A stretch of 64,000 nt of DNA from Liolophura sinensis. Its lineage: Eukaryota; Mollusca; Polyplacophora; Chitonida; Chitonidae. Under the pieces are notes generated by a model. That model saw only the letters and a program-made list of their open reading frames with translations. It made no database searches and was not told the origin of the DNA. The stretch's first letter is position 1. Every line of letters starts with the position of its first letter. Position numbers and translations under genes: made by a program. Below, in pieces: positions 47,451 to 57,596 of this stretch. Location: the NCBI RefSeq assembly GCF_032854445.1, contig NC_088302.1:25739788-25803787 (forward strand). Reading direction: 5' to 3'.

Positions 47451-48082
47451 TATTAATAGGCCTATTTGTCTGTACTTCACTCCATTATTTATGTATCAAA
47501 TTTCAATATTTCTGCGTATTAAAACGGTGTGTGCCTGCGTATGTCTGTGCACATAACTTGTATCTACAATAATTCATGCATTTTGCAATTATTTTACATT
47601 GCATGTGATGAATACCGATTGGGTAAAACGGACCAATGGTCCATTTTGCCCCCGCACCGGACACAGTCCATTTTGTCCGAAGGCTTGTTTTCACTGGCGC
47701 GCTTTGCTAGTAAAAGTAGGTCACATGCAGTTCGTCTGCTCTGAGCAGACGACAACTTGATCTTAGAGCCTGTGTATTGCGTCTATCGGCGACTGCAACC
47801 TGCGCACTTCTCTGCCTTGATGGATAACACAAAAGATTGTCTTACCTCAGATCAAACTGCATCAAATATCATGCACCCATGTGTGTTTCAAGCAATTTGG
47901 TGAAATCGCTTGAATTTGGTATGCTGACTTCTCCGAGTCTACTGCACCAAAAACCCGAAACATAGAGGGCAGCACCGGTAGCACTTCCTTAAACACACAA
48001 GTCCGTTTTGCCCCCAGGGTCCGTTTTGCCCCTCTTTCTACAAGTCTAATGTAATTCATACATTAAATGTGCAACTGAAGCC

Positions 48083-48187
48083 TGTTGTATCCCGCAATTG
48101 TGACATCACGGGCTATACAGAGAACCGATGCTTTTGAATGTCTCTGCACTATCACTGTTGTATTTGAATAAACCTATCGTTTCAGGT
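48083..48187. repeat. ~96-bp direct repeat, right copy
   Basis: CCCGCAATTGTGACATCACG through AATAAACCTATCGTTTCAGG pairs with the block at 42461-42557, same orientation. The CRE palindrome of the left copy is changed here (TGACATCA). It starts about 45 bases outside the right end of the pogo-like element. Confidence 0.8.
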
Positions 48188-50167
48188 TTACATTTCGGTC
48201 TAGGTATTTCCAGACCCAGAGGAGAGCTAGCAAACACACTCAGAAAAGAAAGCTGTCCTTGAATCCAGTTTTATCAAAATCCATACCGGGTATAATCCAG
48301 GTAAGTTCTCCGTAATATTATATCCATAAATGCCGATCTAGTACTGGAATTGTTCATGAAGTGTCCAAACCGCAGGTATCCAGATGATAAAATGCACTGA
48401 ACCAAAATGCATTCGATAAAAGCATACGTCAGTATTGATTCCCACTCATCGACTGTGACAACCTCTAATTCCAAAATAATGAACTCAAGCGTGTGGGTTA
48501 TCGGGACTCTGAGCCAGGTGCCTAATATATCCTGTCTGCTTTAAGTCATTGGATGCTCGGTTTCCTCTCTCCCACAACTTATGGGCCCTATCAGGCCACC
48601 ATGTGATTTGAACACCCACATTGCGTGGCTGTGGTAGATCAAAGAAAATTCCGCCTGAATCCAACCGGGGTAAAGAGGGTACCAATGGACTAAACAGTGT
48701 AAACACTTTTACCATCCATTCCTTTCTAAATGTCTACAGTGTTGTAACCTAAAAAAAACTCTAAATTCCTGTTAATCCGCCGCTTTGTTTTTCCGTTTGT
48801 ATTACTGTCCAAAGAAAACTTAAGTATGAAATGATTTTTTTTAAATACAATTTATTTGCTGACATGCATGTAACCAACATGTACGGTTACCATAGTGTGA
48901 GGCTTTAATACATTGAAACAGTGTTGTAAATGTACAGCTCTTGGCTTGAAATCATGTGCATTTGAAATCACCATTATAATCCTGCCATTTTTTACAAAGT
49001 TCCGAGCACGTGTGAAATGCTGAATGGACCAAGGTAACCTGCTGGGGGCATGTAATTTCTGTCTTCATATGAGATTGCTCTGAACAGGTGTCATGGATTA
49101 TACCTAGCCCTTCACGCAGTTCTTATCTGGTGATTAGTATAGATTGATTAGTGCCCCGATTCCGCCGAAACACGGAACAAAACCCTTTGCATTAATAAGC
49201 TTCATGTAGGCTATGGTTGGGATGCTAATCCTCATCACATGGAATCAAGTCGCCTAAAGTGAGGTTTGAAGATTTCCCGACCAGTCACACCTTTATTTTA
49301 ATTTCTGAATTAAAATGAAGAAATTATCAAACGACAGCTGTTACAAACCTGTGCATTCCAAAACTTTCTCAGATCACGATCCTGTCATACAGGCAAAGCT
49401 AATGACTGCTTCACTGATTGTCTAAGTTTACCATCTACACTGCATTGGTGAAGCCATAGTACTGAGAACAGTTTGAAATTTATTTAACAACTAAATCATT
49501 AAATGTCTTTTAGTGATAAAGATCTGATCACCGAGCTCCCTTAAAAGGCTGTGGGATGTGTTTCAAGCCTCACGTAGGTGCTGCTTCGTTACAAAATAGT
49601 CCAGACAGTTTCATTTCTTGTTTTCATACAATGTCGATCATAAACCCAACGCACATCGGATGAACATTGTGTTCGCACGTGTGGAACCGGATACATTCAC
49701 AACATAGTAGAGCCTACATTTGTAAGACGTCGGTATGTTCAAATGCCACTGAGCGGCAGCTGGTGTGTACATGTGCCACGGGAATGTCCTGGGGCGTGTA
49801 CCTCACCGAATGTAGACATTTAGCAGAGTGTCCAGCAGGTTACATACAAAATGCTTATTTTAATAAATATCGTGTCCACAATGATTTGTCCATCAACTAG
49901 CTATGTGGATGATAGATGATCCCAATAGCATACATATGAAACCTTGGCTATATAAGGTTCTGAATGAGATCCTCAGATGTCTATGGTCGGTCCACTCTTC
50001 CCCACTTCTGCGATACCCGTGTCAATTTTTCTACAACGGGATGAATTGTAATTTAATGCCTGCTATTTTTTATCGATTGACTTTAAAAGATAACAAATGT
50101 TTGTATCTGCTGTTTGTCCCAATGTATTCTAAACAATAAATTCGTCAGATGAGCAAATCTGGACTTT
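48188..50167. other. Non-coding stretch, nothing firmly recognised
   Basis: A + frame at 49667-49900 is cysteine-rich (CTCATGMSWGVYLTEC..., LAECPAGYIQN), with a CGTGYIHN-like segment in a neighbouring frame. This might be a decayed Cys-rich exon, but frames disagree and no splice sites fit. The rest is AT-rich. Confidence 0.4.
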
Positions 50168-50432
50168 TTTATTTATTATTTGATTGGTGTTTTACGCCGT
50201 ACTCAAGAATATTTCACTTATAAGACGGCGGGTAGCATTATGGTGGGAGGAAACCGGGCAGAGCCCGGGGGAAACCCACGACCATCTGCAGGTTGCTGGT
50301 AGACCTTCCCCGCGTACGGCCGGAGAGGAACCCAGCATGAGTTGGACTTGAACTCACAGCGACCGCATTGATGGGCGGCTCCTGGGTCATTACGCTGCGC
50401 TAGTGCGCTAACCAACTGAGCCACGGAGGCCC
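50168..50432 (-). repeat. tRNA-derived SINE, full length
   Basis: Minus orientation. The head is GCCTCCGTGGCTCAGTTGGT then TAGCGCACTAGCGCAGCGTA (A-box TGGCTCAGTTGG). The B-box is in GGTCGCTGTGAGTTCAAGTCC. The GC-rich middle includes GGGTTTCCCCCGGGCTCTGC. The tail is GAGTACGGCGTAAAACACCA with AAATAATAAATAAA. One of the best copies and a good reference for the family. Confidence 0.95.
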
Positions 50433-50837
50433 CCTTTTGTTTTTTAATAAACTTTACAACTGGTTGAAAAGATAATATGCATAATAATATATATAGGTAA
50501 ATATAAATATAATAAGTGTGGAAATATAATTTATTTATGTCGTATTAAAATTAATTAGTGTATAATTATTATTATTAAGTATGTGAAATAATTGTATTAG
50601 AGTGTAAATAATGGAATTCTTGTCATTTGTCTTCTCCCGGGCTCTCACTTTCCAAGGACCCTTGGTGATGATAACCGGTCGACGACGCTCAGGTGATTAT
50701 TAACACATCGTAAACAAGTATGTACTAATTGCCCCCCCCCCCCCCCCTCAACAAGATGTGTATAGCTGTACCGTAGATCACATGTGCGGAAGTGCGACCA
50801 CTTATTTGAAAATGGCCTCTGGTTTACGCTATGACAC
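50433..50837. other. Non-coding stretch with poly-C tract
   Basis: AT-rich sequence, then a run of about 16 cytosines at 50732-50748 capable of G-quadruplex on the other strand. No gene recognised. Confidence 0.45.
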
Positions 50838-51062
50838 TCCGGTTTTCTCCACTCATAAAACTGACCGCCGTCGTATAAGTGAAAAATTATTTTATTTATT
50901 CATTTGATTCTTGCTTTACACCGTACTCAGGAACATTTCACTTATAGGACGGTGGCCAGAATTATAGTGGGCGGAAATCTGACAGAGCCCAGGGGAAACC
51001 CACGACCATCCACTAAGGAGCATGGCGTTAGCAACAATCAAATAAATAAATAAATAAATACA
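50838..51062. repeat. Composite of SINE pieces in opposite orientations
   Basis: A + oriented piece (GGTTTTCTCCACTCATAAAA, then CCGCCGTCGTATAAGTGAAA) runs directly into a minus-oriented copy (TTATTTATTCATTTGATTC, TACACCGTACTCAGGAAC, CCCACGACCATCC). This ends in CAATCAAATAAATAAATAAA, a + tail. One SINE seems to have inserted into the tail of another. Confidence 0.75.
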
Positions 51063-51897
51063 TGTATCCATTTGTCATGCAGTCATAAGTCACTTGTTAA
51101 AATTGCAATCAAACCTGTGACGTCGCGCTTTAATTAAGACTTACAACACAATCATCGTGCTCAAAATTTGACTAAATACTTTTTAATGGCCGTAACGAAG
51201 GAGGGAACAGTGATGGTGTTTGTGTTGAGCCCACGTTTTTAATGCGATGTGTGGCTCAAATACGAAAATAAGTCAAATGGAACTCGGGTTAAATATACGA
51301 CAGCCTTGGTAACAAAAGAAACAAACTTGGAAGGGAAAATGAAAAATCTGTACTTTCAATCAGTACATCAAATTTTATGATTATATATTTATGAATATTT
51401 TGGTGTTTTACGTCGTGAATTTTTGTGCGCAAAAGTAAACTAACTGTATTTAAAGGCCATATGCAATCTTACTATGCAGTATACATGTAAATGTGCTGAC
51501 TGAAACCTGAAGAACGTTACGTACCAGTTAATTATGTCTAATTACGTTTCTGCTGGGGCTCTAGTAAACAGGGGCCTGCCCTGTTTACTAGAGCCCCTCA
51601 CACTCCACCCCACCCCATAGCACCTCTATACTCCGCGAGGGTCACTTTACGCGCATTTCACGCGAGATCGATAATCTAGGTGCATCCATTTAGAGGCCAA
51701 ACTGAACCCATTAACGCTATCAGCCCAGACATCATAACGGTTCGATGGCAAGAGAGTGAGAAGGCGGGGCAACGCATCTCTTCTTCTGGAGGCGAAACAG
51801 TGCCATGCACTTGTGACAAGTAACGGACGGAAAGCAGACGCCGAAGACGAAGTGAGAATGCCACCCGCTTGGGATAATTCTTCTGATATCGATAAGC
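51063..51897. other. Upstream flank of the receptor gene's first recognised exon
   Basis: AT-rich to about 51540. A perfect 19-bp hairpin follows (51555-51597), then a more GC-rich stretch (51600-51850). A frame open from 51856 (after TGA 51853-51855) reads in phase into the receptor exon and includes a hydrophobic LGIILLISIS segment that would suit a signal peptide, but no ATG lies upstream of it in this frame. An upstream exon could supply it. Long antisense frames over 51647-51989 look like shadows. Confidence 0.5.
51555..51597. promoter_or_regulatory. Perfect 19-bp inverted repeat with 5-base loop
   Basis: GGGGCTCTAGTAAACAGGG (51555-51573), loop GCCTG (51574-51578), then CCCTGTTTACTAGAGCCCC (51579-51597). 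All 19 pairs match. The stem holds TAAACA/TGTTTA, a forkhead-type core, on both arms. A regulatory role is only a guess; it could equally be a transposon end or footprint. Confidence 0.6.
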
Positions 51898-52040
51898 ATG
51901 TCTTCCAGCAGGGAGATTCGCCTTGGGATGTTGAGTCCAAGGCGACATGTACGGCTAGGTTGGGTTGACAACGCCGCTGCGGCTACCATAGCCGTCGATA
52001 AGGCTCAGTCGGAAGGGATTCTAAGCAACTATACTCTACG
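51898..52040 (+). CDS. Receptor guanylate cyclase / NPR-like: first recognised exon
   Basis: This encodes the N-terminal edge of an ANF-receptor ligand-binding domain: REIRLGMLSPRRHVRLG, then VDNAAAATIAVDKAQSEGIL and SNYTLR. That order (first beta strand, long helix with A-A-x-x-A-x-D-x-A, then the Y-x-L-R strand) is characteristic of natriuretic peptide receptors and receptor guanylate cyclases, which bind extracellular peptides. The ATG at 51898 is the first in-frame Met after the stop at 51853. Starting there leaves no signal peptide, so an upstream exon or an acceptor at about 51908 or 51911 (CTTCCAG/CAG) is likely. It ends CTACG|GTAAAG at 52040, inside a codon (two bases), and the next exon's first base completes Arg. 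N-glycosylation site NYT. Confidence 0.87.
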
Positions 52041-52849
52041 GTAAAGTACTGGTACCTCTTTCGCTTCTGTCTCCATAATCAATGCGCAGAAGGAGAAATC
52101 ATCAGCTTACATTCAGTTTCATAGCGTAGTTTTGCTCAAGCTTTTCATAACACATTTTTAATTCTTTGGTTTTTAATATTTTTACAGTTAAAAAAAGGTT
52201 TGTAATGGTGCATTTGTTAAATGTTGAGTACTGTTACTTTACGGTTTGTTATTTAGTTATGATAATTCTTTCGATATATCACGTACTGCGCCACCTCATG
52301 CATGAGTTGATATCACGAACGGATCAAACTCTATATATTGTTAATTCCCTCACGACGTCAACGCCTATAAGTGCGGCGTGGCGGAATTGAGAAAAGAGTA
52401 CTTACGGATTTGTAAAATCTGAGCAAATTGATTCCTCTGGCATGACTTCTACGTGGCTAACATATATGTACTGCAGTCAGCAATCGCACCTCAGCGTTAA
52501 GATACCAAATTACAGGTCAAGATGGAGTCATTATTTCAATATTTTGAGAACATCATGTTATTTCAGATTTAAAGGGACATTTGCAACGATTTCTAGAAAA
52601 ATAGAAGACTGTTAAATGCACATCTATTGTTTTGTCGTACGTGGGATGCTTGTAATGTATTTATTTATGTGACAAAAGGTGACGTTCCGGCTGACGTCAT
52701 GGTAGGACTAGGCTCATGCGTCATACATGGGACGTTACCAGGTTTATGGTCAGACTGATCACGTAAAATAACTTACAAGCAAAAAGTCATTTCACTTCGA
52801 CACAGGCAGCTAAATCATGAATGCTATTCTTTTTTAAATGCTATGATTG

Positions 52850-53205
52850 AAAGTCAACCCATGCTGTGAAATTCCGAATCCAACTGATTGAATCAGTCAA
52901 CCCATGCGGCCTAAATTACGAATGCAACTGATTGAATCAGTCATTCCATGCGGCTAAATTACGAATCCAACTGACTGAATCAGTCAACCCATGCGGCCTA
53001 AATTACGAATTCAACCGAAATCAGTCAACCCATGTCGCTAAACTACGAATCCAGCCGATTGAATCAGTCAACCAATGCGGCTAAATTACGAATCCACCTG
53101 ATTGAATTAGTCAACCCATGCGGCTAAATTACGAATACACCTGATTGAATCAGTCAACCCATGCGGCTAAATTACGAATCCAATTGATTGAATCAATCAA
53201 ATCGA
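52850..53205. repeat. 43-44-bp minisatellite, about eight copies
   Basis: The unit is GATTGAATCAGTCAACCCAT followed by GCGGCTAAATTACGAATCCA and ACT. Landmarks at 52904, 52948 and 52991 give 44 and 43 bases. One copy lacks the TTGAAT part. Lies in intron 1 of the receptor gene. Confidence 0.9.
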
Positions 53206-53357
53206 CAGGCTGGCCTAATGATGTAAGTTGTCGAGGTCGTAATGGCAAAATACCTTAGCCAATTCCTCCACATGTGAGAATATGGCTAAGCTACGGGTTA
53301 TCTTCAGGACAAGCGTATTAATTTAGGGCCTATGAAAAGTGAGAGGGTTGTACTCCA

Positions 53358-53495
53358 CAGAGGTCTGTCAGCAATCTACGGATGGTCGTGGGTTTCCTCC
53401 GGGCTCTGCCCGGATTCCTTCCACCATAATGCTGGCCGCTGTCGTCTAAGTGAAATGTTATTGAGTACGGCGTATAACACCAATCAAATAAATAC
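53358..53495 (+). repeat. SINE fragment, + orientation, head missing
   Basis: AGAGGTCTGTCAGCAATCTAC, CGGATGGTCGTGGGTTTCC, CCATAATGCTGGCCGCTG and GAGTACGGCGTATAACACCA, then AATCAAATAAATA. 5'-truncated insertion in intron 1. Confidence 0.9.
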
Positions 53496-53645
53496 TACAC
53501 AGAAATTGATCGTAACGCAGCTGTTGAAATGTTCCCCAACAAATCACAAAAAGTGAGTATTTTTAATATTATCGCTGTCTGTGTGTATCGTATGATATAC
53601 GTGTAGCTACTGTTCTATCTGGTGATCTGTGCAGCTTGATTTATG

Positions 53646-53757
53646 ATAGACAATATCTGTGGGCATCATCTGTGTCCTAGACAATATCTGTGGACATTAT
53701 CTGTGTCCTAGACAATATCTGTTAGCAGTAACTGTGCGGTAGACAATATCTGTGGTA
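53646..53757. repeat. ~30-bp tandem repeat, four copies
   Basis: GACAATATCTGTGGGCATCA plus TCTGTGTCCTA recurs four times with substitutions (GACAATATCTGTTAGCAGTA in the third). In intron 1. Confidence 0.85.
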
Positions 53758-54271
53758 CAAAGTAGAATGTATACCGTCATCTCTTTGCCCCCACGCACGT
53801 AATTTCAAAGCAAAATTCTCGCTTGTATGGATCAATCGCTGGTTTGCCGCGACTGCATGTCAGGTCGTTAAGATCGCGCTTTAGAATTTGATTTCCAGTG
53901 TTTCTGCTGCAGCGTAAATTCAGGAATTTGACAAACACTTCGAACGGTCTGTGATTTATCTGGTCATTTTGATTATTTTCCATTTCATACAACTTACTGA
54001 TATGAATGAAAAACTACTTGATTAAGGCGCAAACATCGATCAGATAATAATAATAATAATAATAGCAATAAATCATTCAAAACGATTATATTATGGATAA
54101 GATTAACAATTCTAAATCGTTTTTCAAAAGATCAATCAAATAAGAGAAATCCTCGATGCATTGCCAAAACCTTGGGACAACAAAGTTTGACAAAGATGTC
54201 GTACATGTAAATTATGCAAAGGCGGAAGGGCGTGAATCTGGCGAGGGTTAGTGGTGGTGAGTGGTGAGGAC

Positions 54272-54297
54272 GGGGTGGGGGTGGGGGGTTTGGGGGG
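54272..54297 (+). promoter_or_regulatory. Canonical G-quadruplex motif
   Basis: Four G-runs of 4, 5, 6 and 6 with loops of T, T and TTT (54272-54275, 54277-54281, 54283-54288, 54292-54297). More G-runs follow to 54327. Such short loops favour a very stable parallel quadruplex. It is on the coding strand of intron 1, so the pre-mRNA could fold too. No function is shown. Confidence 0.7.
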
Positions 54298-55057
54298 AGG
54301 TGCTGGAGAGGTGTTGAGGAGGGGGGAGGATACAAACCGCAGGTGGATTTCAAACCACAGAGCATGTGACCGAGTTTGTAGCGTAGATAATTGTCGAGTG
54401 ATCAATATTTATCTATACCGGGAATAGTTATTATAGTGGCGACACAGACAGAGAAACTCATCAATAACCGATGTCGTTTAATCATTTCTAAAAAATCAGC
54501 CTTCAATCTCATATGTTCTGTCGTGATGTAAATTATTAGAGGTACAATTACTAAGGCCAGCCTGTTGGTTGTATTGTTCGTTTACTAGAACACGTCGTTA
54601 CAACGGAGTGCCGTTTCCTGACCTTCAGCTTGTACACACTCATCCCTTATCTAATGGCCTATAGGGTGAATTTATGATATAGGGTGATAACGTATGATAG
54701 AGTGCTTTTCTGGGCATCAAGGGAATATATCAGGAGAAAACTATAATATTTGGATATTTTCGTCGGACAGAAGACATCTCGCTGCATCTTCATGTGGTAC
54801 ATTTACAAGTTTAATACAAGTTTAAGTTGTAGGGTTCATTATTTAGCCTGTATGTAAGGACTACATGACCTGTTGACCGACAAATCCTAACAATAGGAAA
54901 TGCCTCGGGTGCATACATATAGCCGTATATCGGCAACATAAGTGCGACAATTTCAAAACATACGTCATACTGTTCTAAAAATCTCTATACCACATTTGGA
55001 TGATGTGATCATATACGTATGTTCAAATATAAGGGGTTAGTGGATGGGGAACCGAAT

Positions 55058-55289
55058 ATTTATTTATTGGATTAGTGCTTTACAACAGACTACTTAACAT
55101 ATTCATGTACGTCAGCGGCCAGCATCATGGTGGGAGCAAACCGGACAGAGCCCACGGGAAGCCTGCGACATTTTTGCTTACGGCTGGAGGGGAGGCCAGT
55201 ATGAGCTGGACTTCAACTCACAGCGAAGGCTTTGGTGAGAGGTTCCTGGGGCATTGCGCCGCGCGTGCACGTTATCCGTCTCGGCGATA
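55058..55289 (-). repeat. tRNA-derived SINE, diverged, minus orientation
   Basis: TTTATTTATTGGATTAGTGC, TTTACAACAGACTACTTAAC, GCCAGCATCATGGTGGGAGC and TATGAGCTGGACTTCAACTC are recognisable, with many changes in tail and head (ATCCGTCTCGGCG in place of ACCAACTGAGCC). An old copy in intron 1. Confidence 0.82.
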
Positions 55290-55689
55290 GCATTATGGTG
55301 GGAAAGAGTATAGGGTAGTAGAGTACATACATGTAGGGTTAGAGCTTGTTATCTGGTTGTATAACCTTAAATTTTTGACAGCTGTTGTGACAGTCCTAAT
55401 TGTTAAAATTGTATAAAATGTAAAAAAGGCGAAAGCTCTGCACTGATTAAAATCAGCAAACATGACTGTGAGATTTTCAGCCCCTACCATTTGTAGGTTC
55501 ACTTTCCCTTGCCCTGATTGTGCCAGTTAGCGCGCCCAGCGACTAATTCTAGTTGGCATACCAGCACTGTAATTGTTCCTCTAATGCTTTTTTGCACTAT
55601 TAACACTTACCAGTAGTTAATCACCCTTACTCATGTTACCGATGCACTTGCAGTTTGAACCAATTTTCTGTATTTTTGTCGATAACATG

Positions 55690-55826
55690 GTATTTATTGA
55701 CTATTGTGATCAAACGTGTCGTTTCTTGACGATTGTGATCAAACGTGGCGTTTCTTGACGATTGTGATCAAACATGGCGTTTCTTGACTATGGTGATCAA
55801 ACATGGCGTTTCTTGACGATTGTGGT
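55690..55826. repeat. 29-bp minisatellite, about 4.5 copies
   Basis: The unit is GTGATCAAACGTGGCGTTTC followed by TTGACGATT; copies differ by one to three bases. The sequence is unrelated to the 29-bp array at 21.6-23.1 kb. Confidence 0.88.
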
Positions 55827-56570
55827 ATGTTTCGTGTTTTATTATTTTCTTTTTCCGGTTTAGATTTTCTTATATTGCAAGGTTTATCAGTTTATATGTT
55901 TGACTTAAATTTGATATTTTCCTAGTATTTTTATATTTTATTTTTCGTCTTTTTTAAACTTTTGATTTTTGTTTAGATGTTTTCACTGGGCACGCCACAT
56001 GATAATTGCGTCAGGCCGAAGCAAAATGGCTGACAATTTTAGTTTTTAAACTTTTTGGTAAAAACCGACTAAAATCTGTTCGTGATCTATAAGTGCAGAG
56101 ATCTTATATGAATTTGCTTGTGAGAGTTGAGTTTACTATGTAGGACTCGTCATTTTTGTGATAGAATATTGATTATTTAATTATGGACAAAGTCAGTCCA
56201 TGCATGGCGCTAGTCATTTTCGTCATTGGAGGCGAGGCAGTGCTCATGTTACATCCTAAACAGGTGAAGCCTAAAACTAAAACTACACACTGATAGAAAG
56301 TGGAGGATGAGCCACCTGCAAATCGAGCCCACCCCACTACCCCACAACACACTACCTCAGCCCACACCCACCCTTTGTATTTCAACGAATGGAAACATCT
56401 CAAACAATGTTCATTTTCACGTCCTTAGATTGCAGCTAGACGAGAAAAGTTACCAATCAGTGAGTTAGTATCTGGAATTACATGTAATGATGGTTCTGTG
56501 GTGAAATACTATAGAGTACGGAGAAATAGGTCTAGGTACATTTTACTGTTGTCTTACATTTTTTCTCCAG

Positions 56571-56680
56571 TGTAATATGGCGTGACGACAAGTGTGGAGC
56601 GCTAGGGGGCGCTGGTAGCACCCTACTTATGAAGGAGGTGGACGATGTTGATGTTTTTATTGGCCCACCGTGTTCCTCTT
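56571..56680 (+). CDS. Receptor guanylate cyclase / NPR-like: exon 2
   Basis: It follows TTTTCTCCAG and starts with the T that completes Arg from exon 1. It reads VIWRDDKCGALGGAG, then STLLMKEVDDVDVFIGPPCS. This is the second beta strand (VxWxDxxC, cf. the D-S-E-C segment of natriuretic receptors), a helix, and the strand ending IGPPCS, matching the family's L-I-G-P-V-C motif. The two cysteines are placed like the first disulphide loop of natriuretic peptide receptors. It ends after one base of a codon at 56680 before GTACGT. Confidence 0.9.
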
Positions 56681-57233
56681 GTACGTATATCTTCACGGAT
56701 TCATTTACCTATCTATATACACTATAATTCCCTGAACATAATACACATTCACCAAATTGACCAGAATTTCTATATCAACTTGAATGTAAACTTACCTCAA
56801 TAGCTGGTAGGAAATCAGAGAAAAATACAAAGCATTGTAGATAAAAATGTTAAAACAAGGTCACTCATGAATTCATGTAATTTCATAACTGTTCGTGGTT
56901 ATTATTTATTGACACATGATATCTGCAACAAAACAAGGTGGCATGCAACATGAAATGAATTTACCTTTGTATTCTGCCTTTGTCCTAAAATTTCATCCAT
57001 GTCTGAATTACTCATATTGCCTTGTTCTAAGAGTTTTGTTGATCTTAGAAAGATATTTTAGAAAATATCATATTGGAATAATATTTCATGAAATTCAATA
57101 TACATGCCTGTAAAATGCATTTTTAGGGAGAATTTTTAGAACAAAATATTTTTGCGATGATGTGTACAAGTTTGGAGTTGAGATTTTTCCTCCGCAATTC
57201 TCATTAATCTTTCATATTGGTCTGTATTGCCAG
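56681..57233 (+). other. Receptor gene intron 2
   Basis: Begins GTACGTATAT and ends TGTATTGCCAG. AT-rich, no exon or repeat seen. Confidence 0.8.
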
Positions 57234-57596
57234 CTACTAAACCATCTGGTCTATTGGCGTCATTTTGGAATCTTCCAATGTTTTCTCCGGCTTCCACTGA
57301 CCCTATTCTCGGAGACAAAGCTACCTACAGAACTCTAGTTCGGCTCGGCCCTCCCTTCAACAAGCTGGGCTTGGCCCTCGTAGAGGTACTCCGCCATTTT
57401 AACTGGTCACGGGTCGTTTTGGTGAGCAGGAGGAAGACGGACGAGAAGAAGGTGTTCTGTGATTACTCCTTCCGGTCTGCCGAGGAGCAGTTTCGACTGG
57501 CAAACATAACAGTAGCGGATAAGATTCAGATCTCGGATAATCTCGATATAGAGACGATTGACGACATCTTGACGCGCGTTCAGCAGCGAGCCAGAG
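57234..57596 (+). CDS. Receptor guanylate cyclase / NPR-like: exon 3
   Basis: The largest exon (121 codons' worth). It contains SGLLASFWNLPMFSPAST (the family's ASHWNIPMLS block), DKATYRTLVRLGPPFNKLG, ALVEVLRHFNWSRVVLV (the conserved H-x-N-W-S/T-R strand at the hinge), then VFCDYSFRSAEEQFR and a linker to DDILTRVQQRAR. It carries N-glycosylation sites NWS and NIT. Bounded by TTGCCAG and GAG|GTAAGT, ending one base into a codon. The fit to the ANF-receptor fold is clear along the whole exon. Confidence 0.95.

Larger units (their letters stand above)
42854..48038 (-). mobile_element. Decayed pogo/Tigger-type DNA transposon, with nested insertions
   Basis: The left end (GGGGAAAAGTGGGGCAAAACG after TA 42852-42853) and the inverted right end (GAAAGAGGGGCAAAACGGAC before TA 48039-48040) form an imperfect terminal inverted repeat. 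Further GGTCCGTTTTGCCCC-like motifs lie just inside both ends (43039-43101; 47617-47685; 47999-48020), as subterminal repeats. Between them, on the minus strand, is a Tigger/jerky-type transposase pseudogene. A Tc1-like element and a tRNA-derived SINE sit inside it. The exact termini are my inference; the transposase is firm. Confidence 0.6.
52041..56570 (+). other. Receptor gene intron 1 (4.5 kb)
   Basis: Bounded by GTAAAG at 52041 and TTTTCTCCAG at 56561-56570. It contains a 43-bp minisatellite, a 30-bp minisatellite, a 29-bp minisatellite, two SINE copies, an AAT microsatellite (54045-54062) and a G-quadruplex motif. No extra exon is needed between the flanking ones, because the codon split across it (CG|T) is restored exactly. 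Confidence 0.8.

Noticed and set aside
49640-49900. Cysteine-rich frame suggesting a furin- or EGF-like exon
   Set aside because: The suggestive segments fall in different frames and no splice sites bracket them; at best a decayed exon.
51647-51989. Three overlapping minus-strand open frames of 85-97 codons
   Set aside because: They lie antisense to the receptor exon, have no recognisable domain, and the + strand reading is supported by a splice junction and family motifs.
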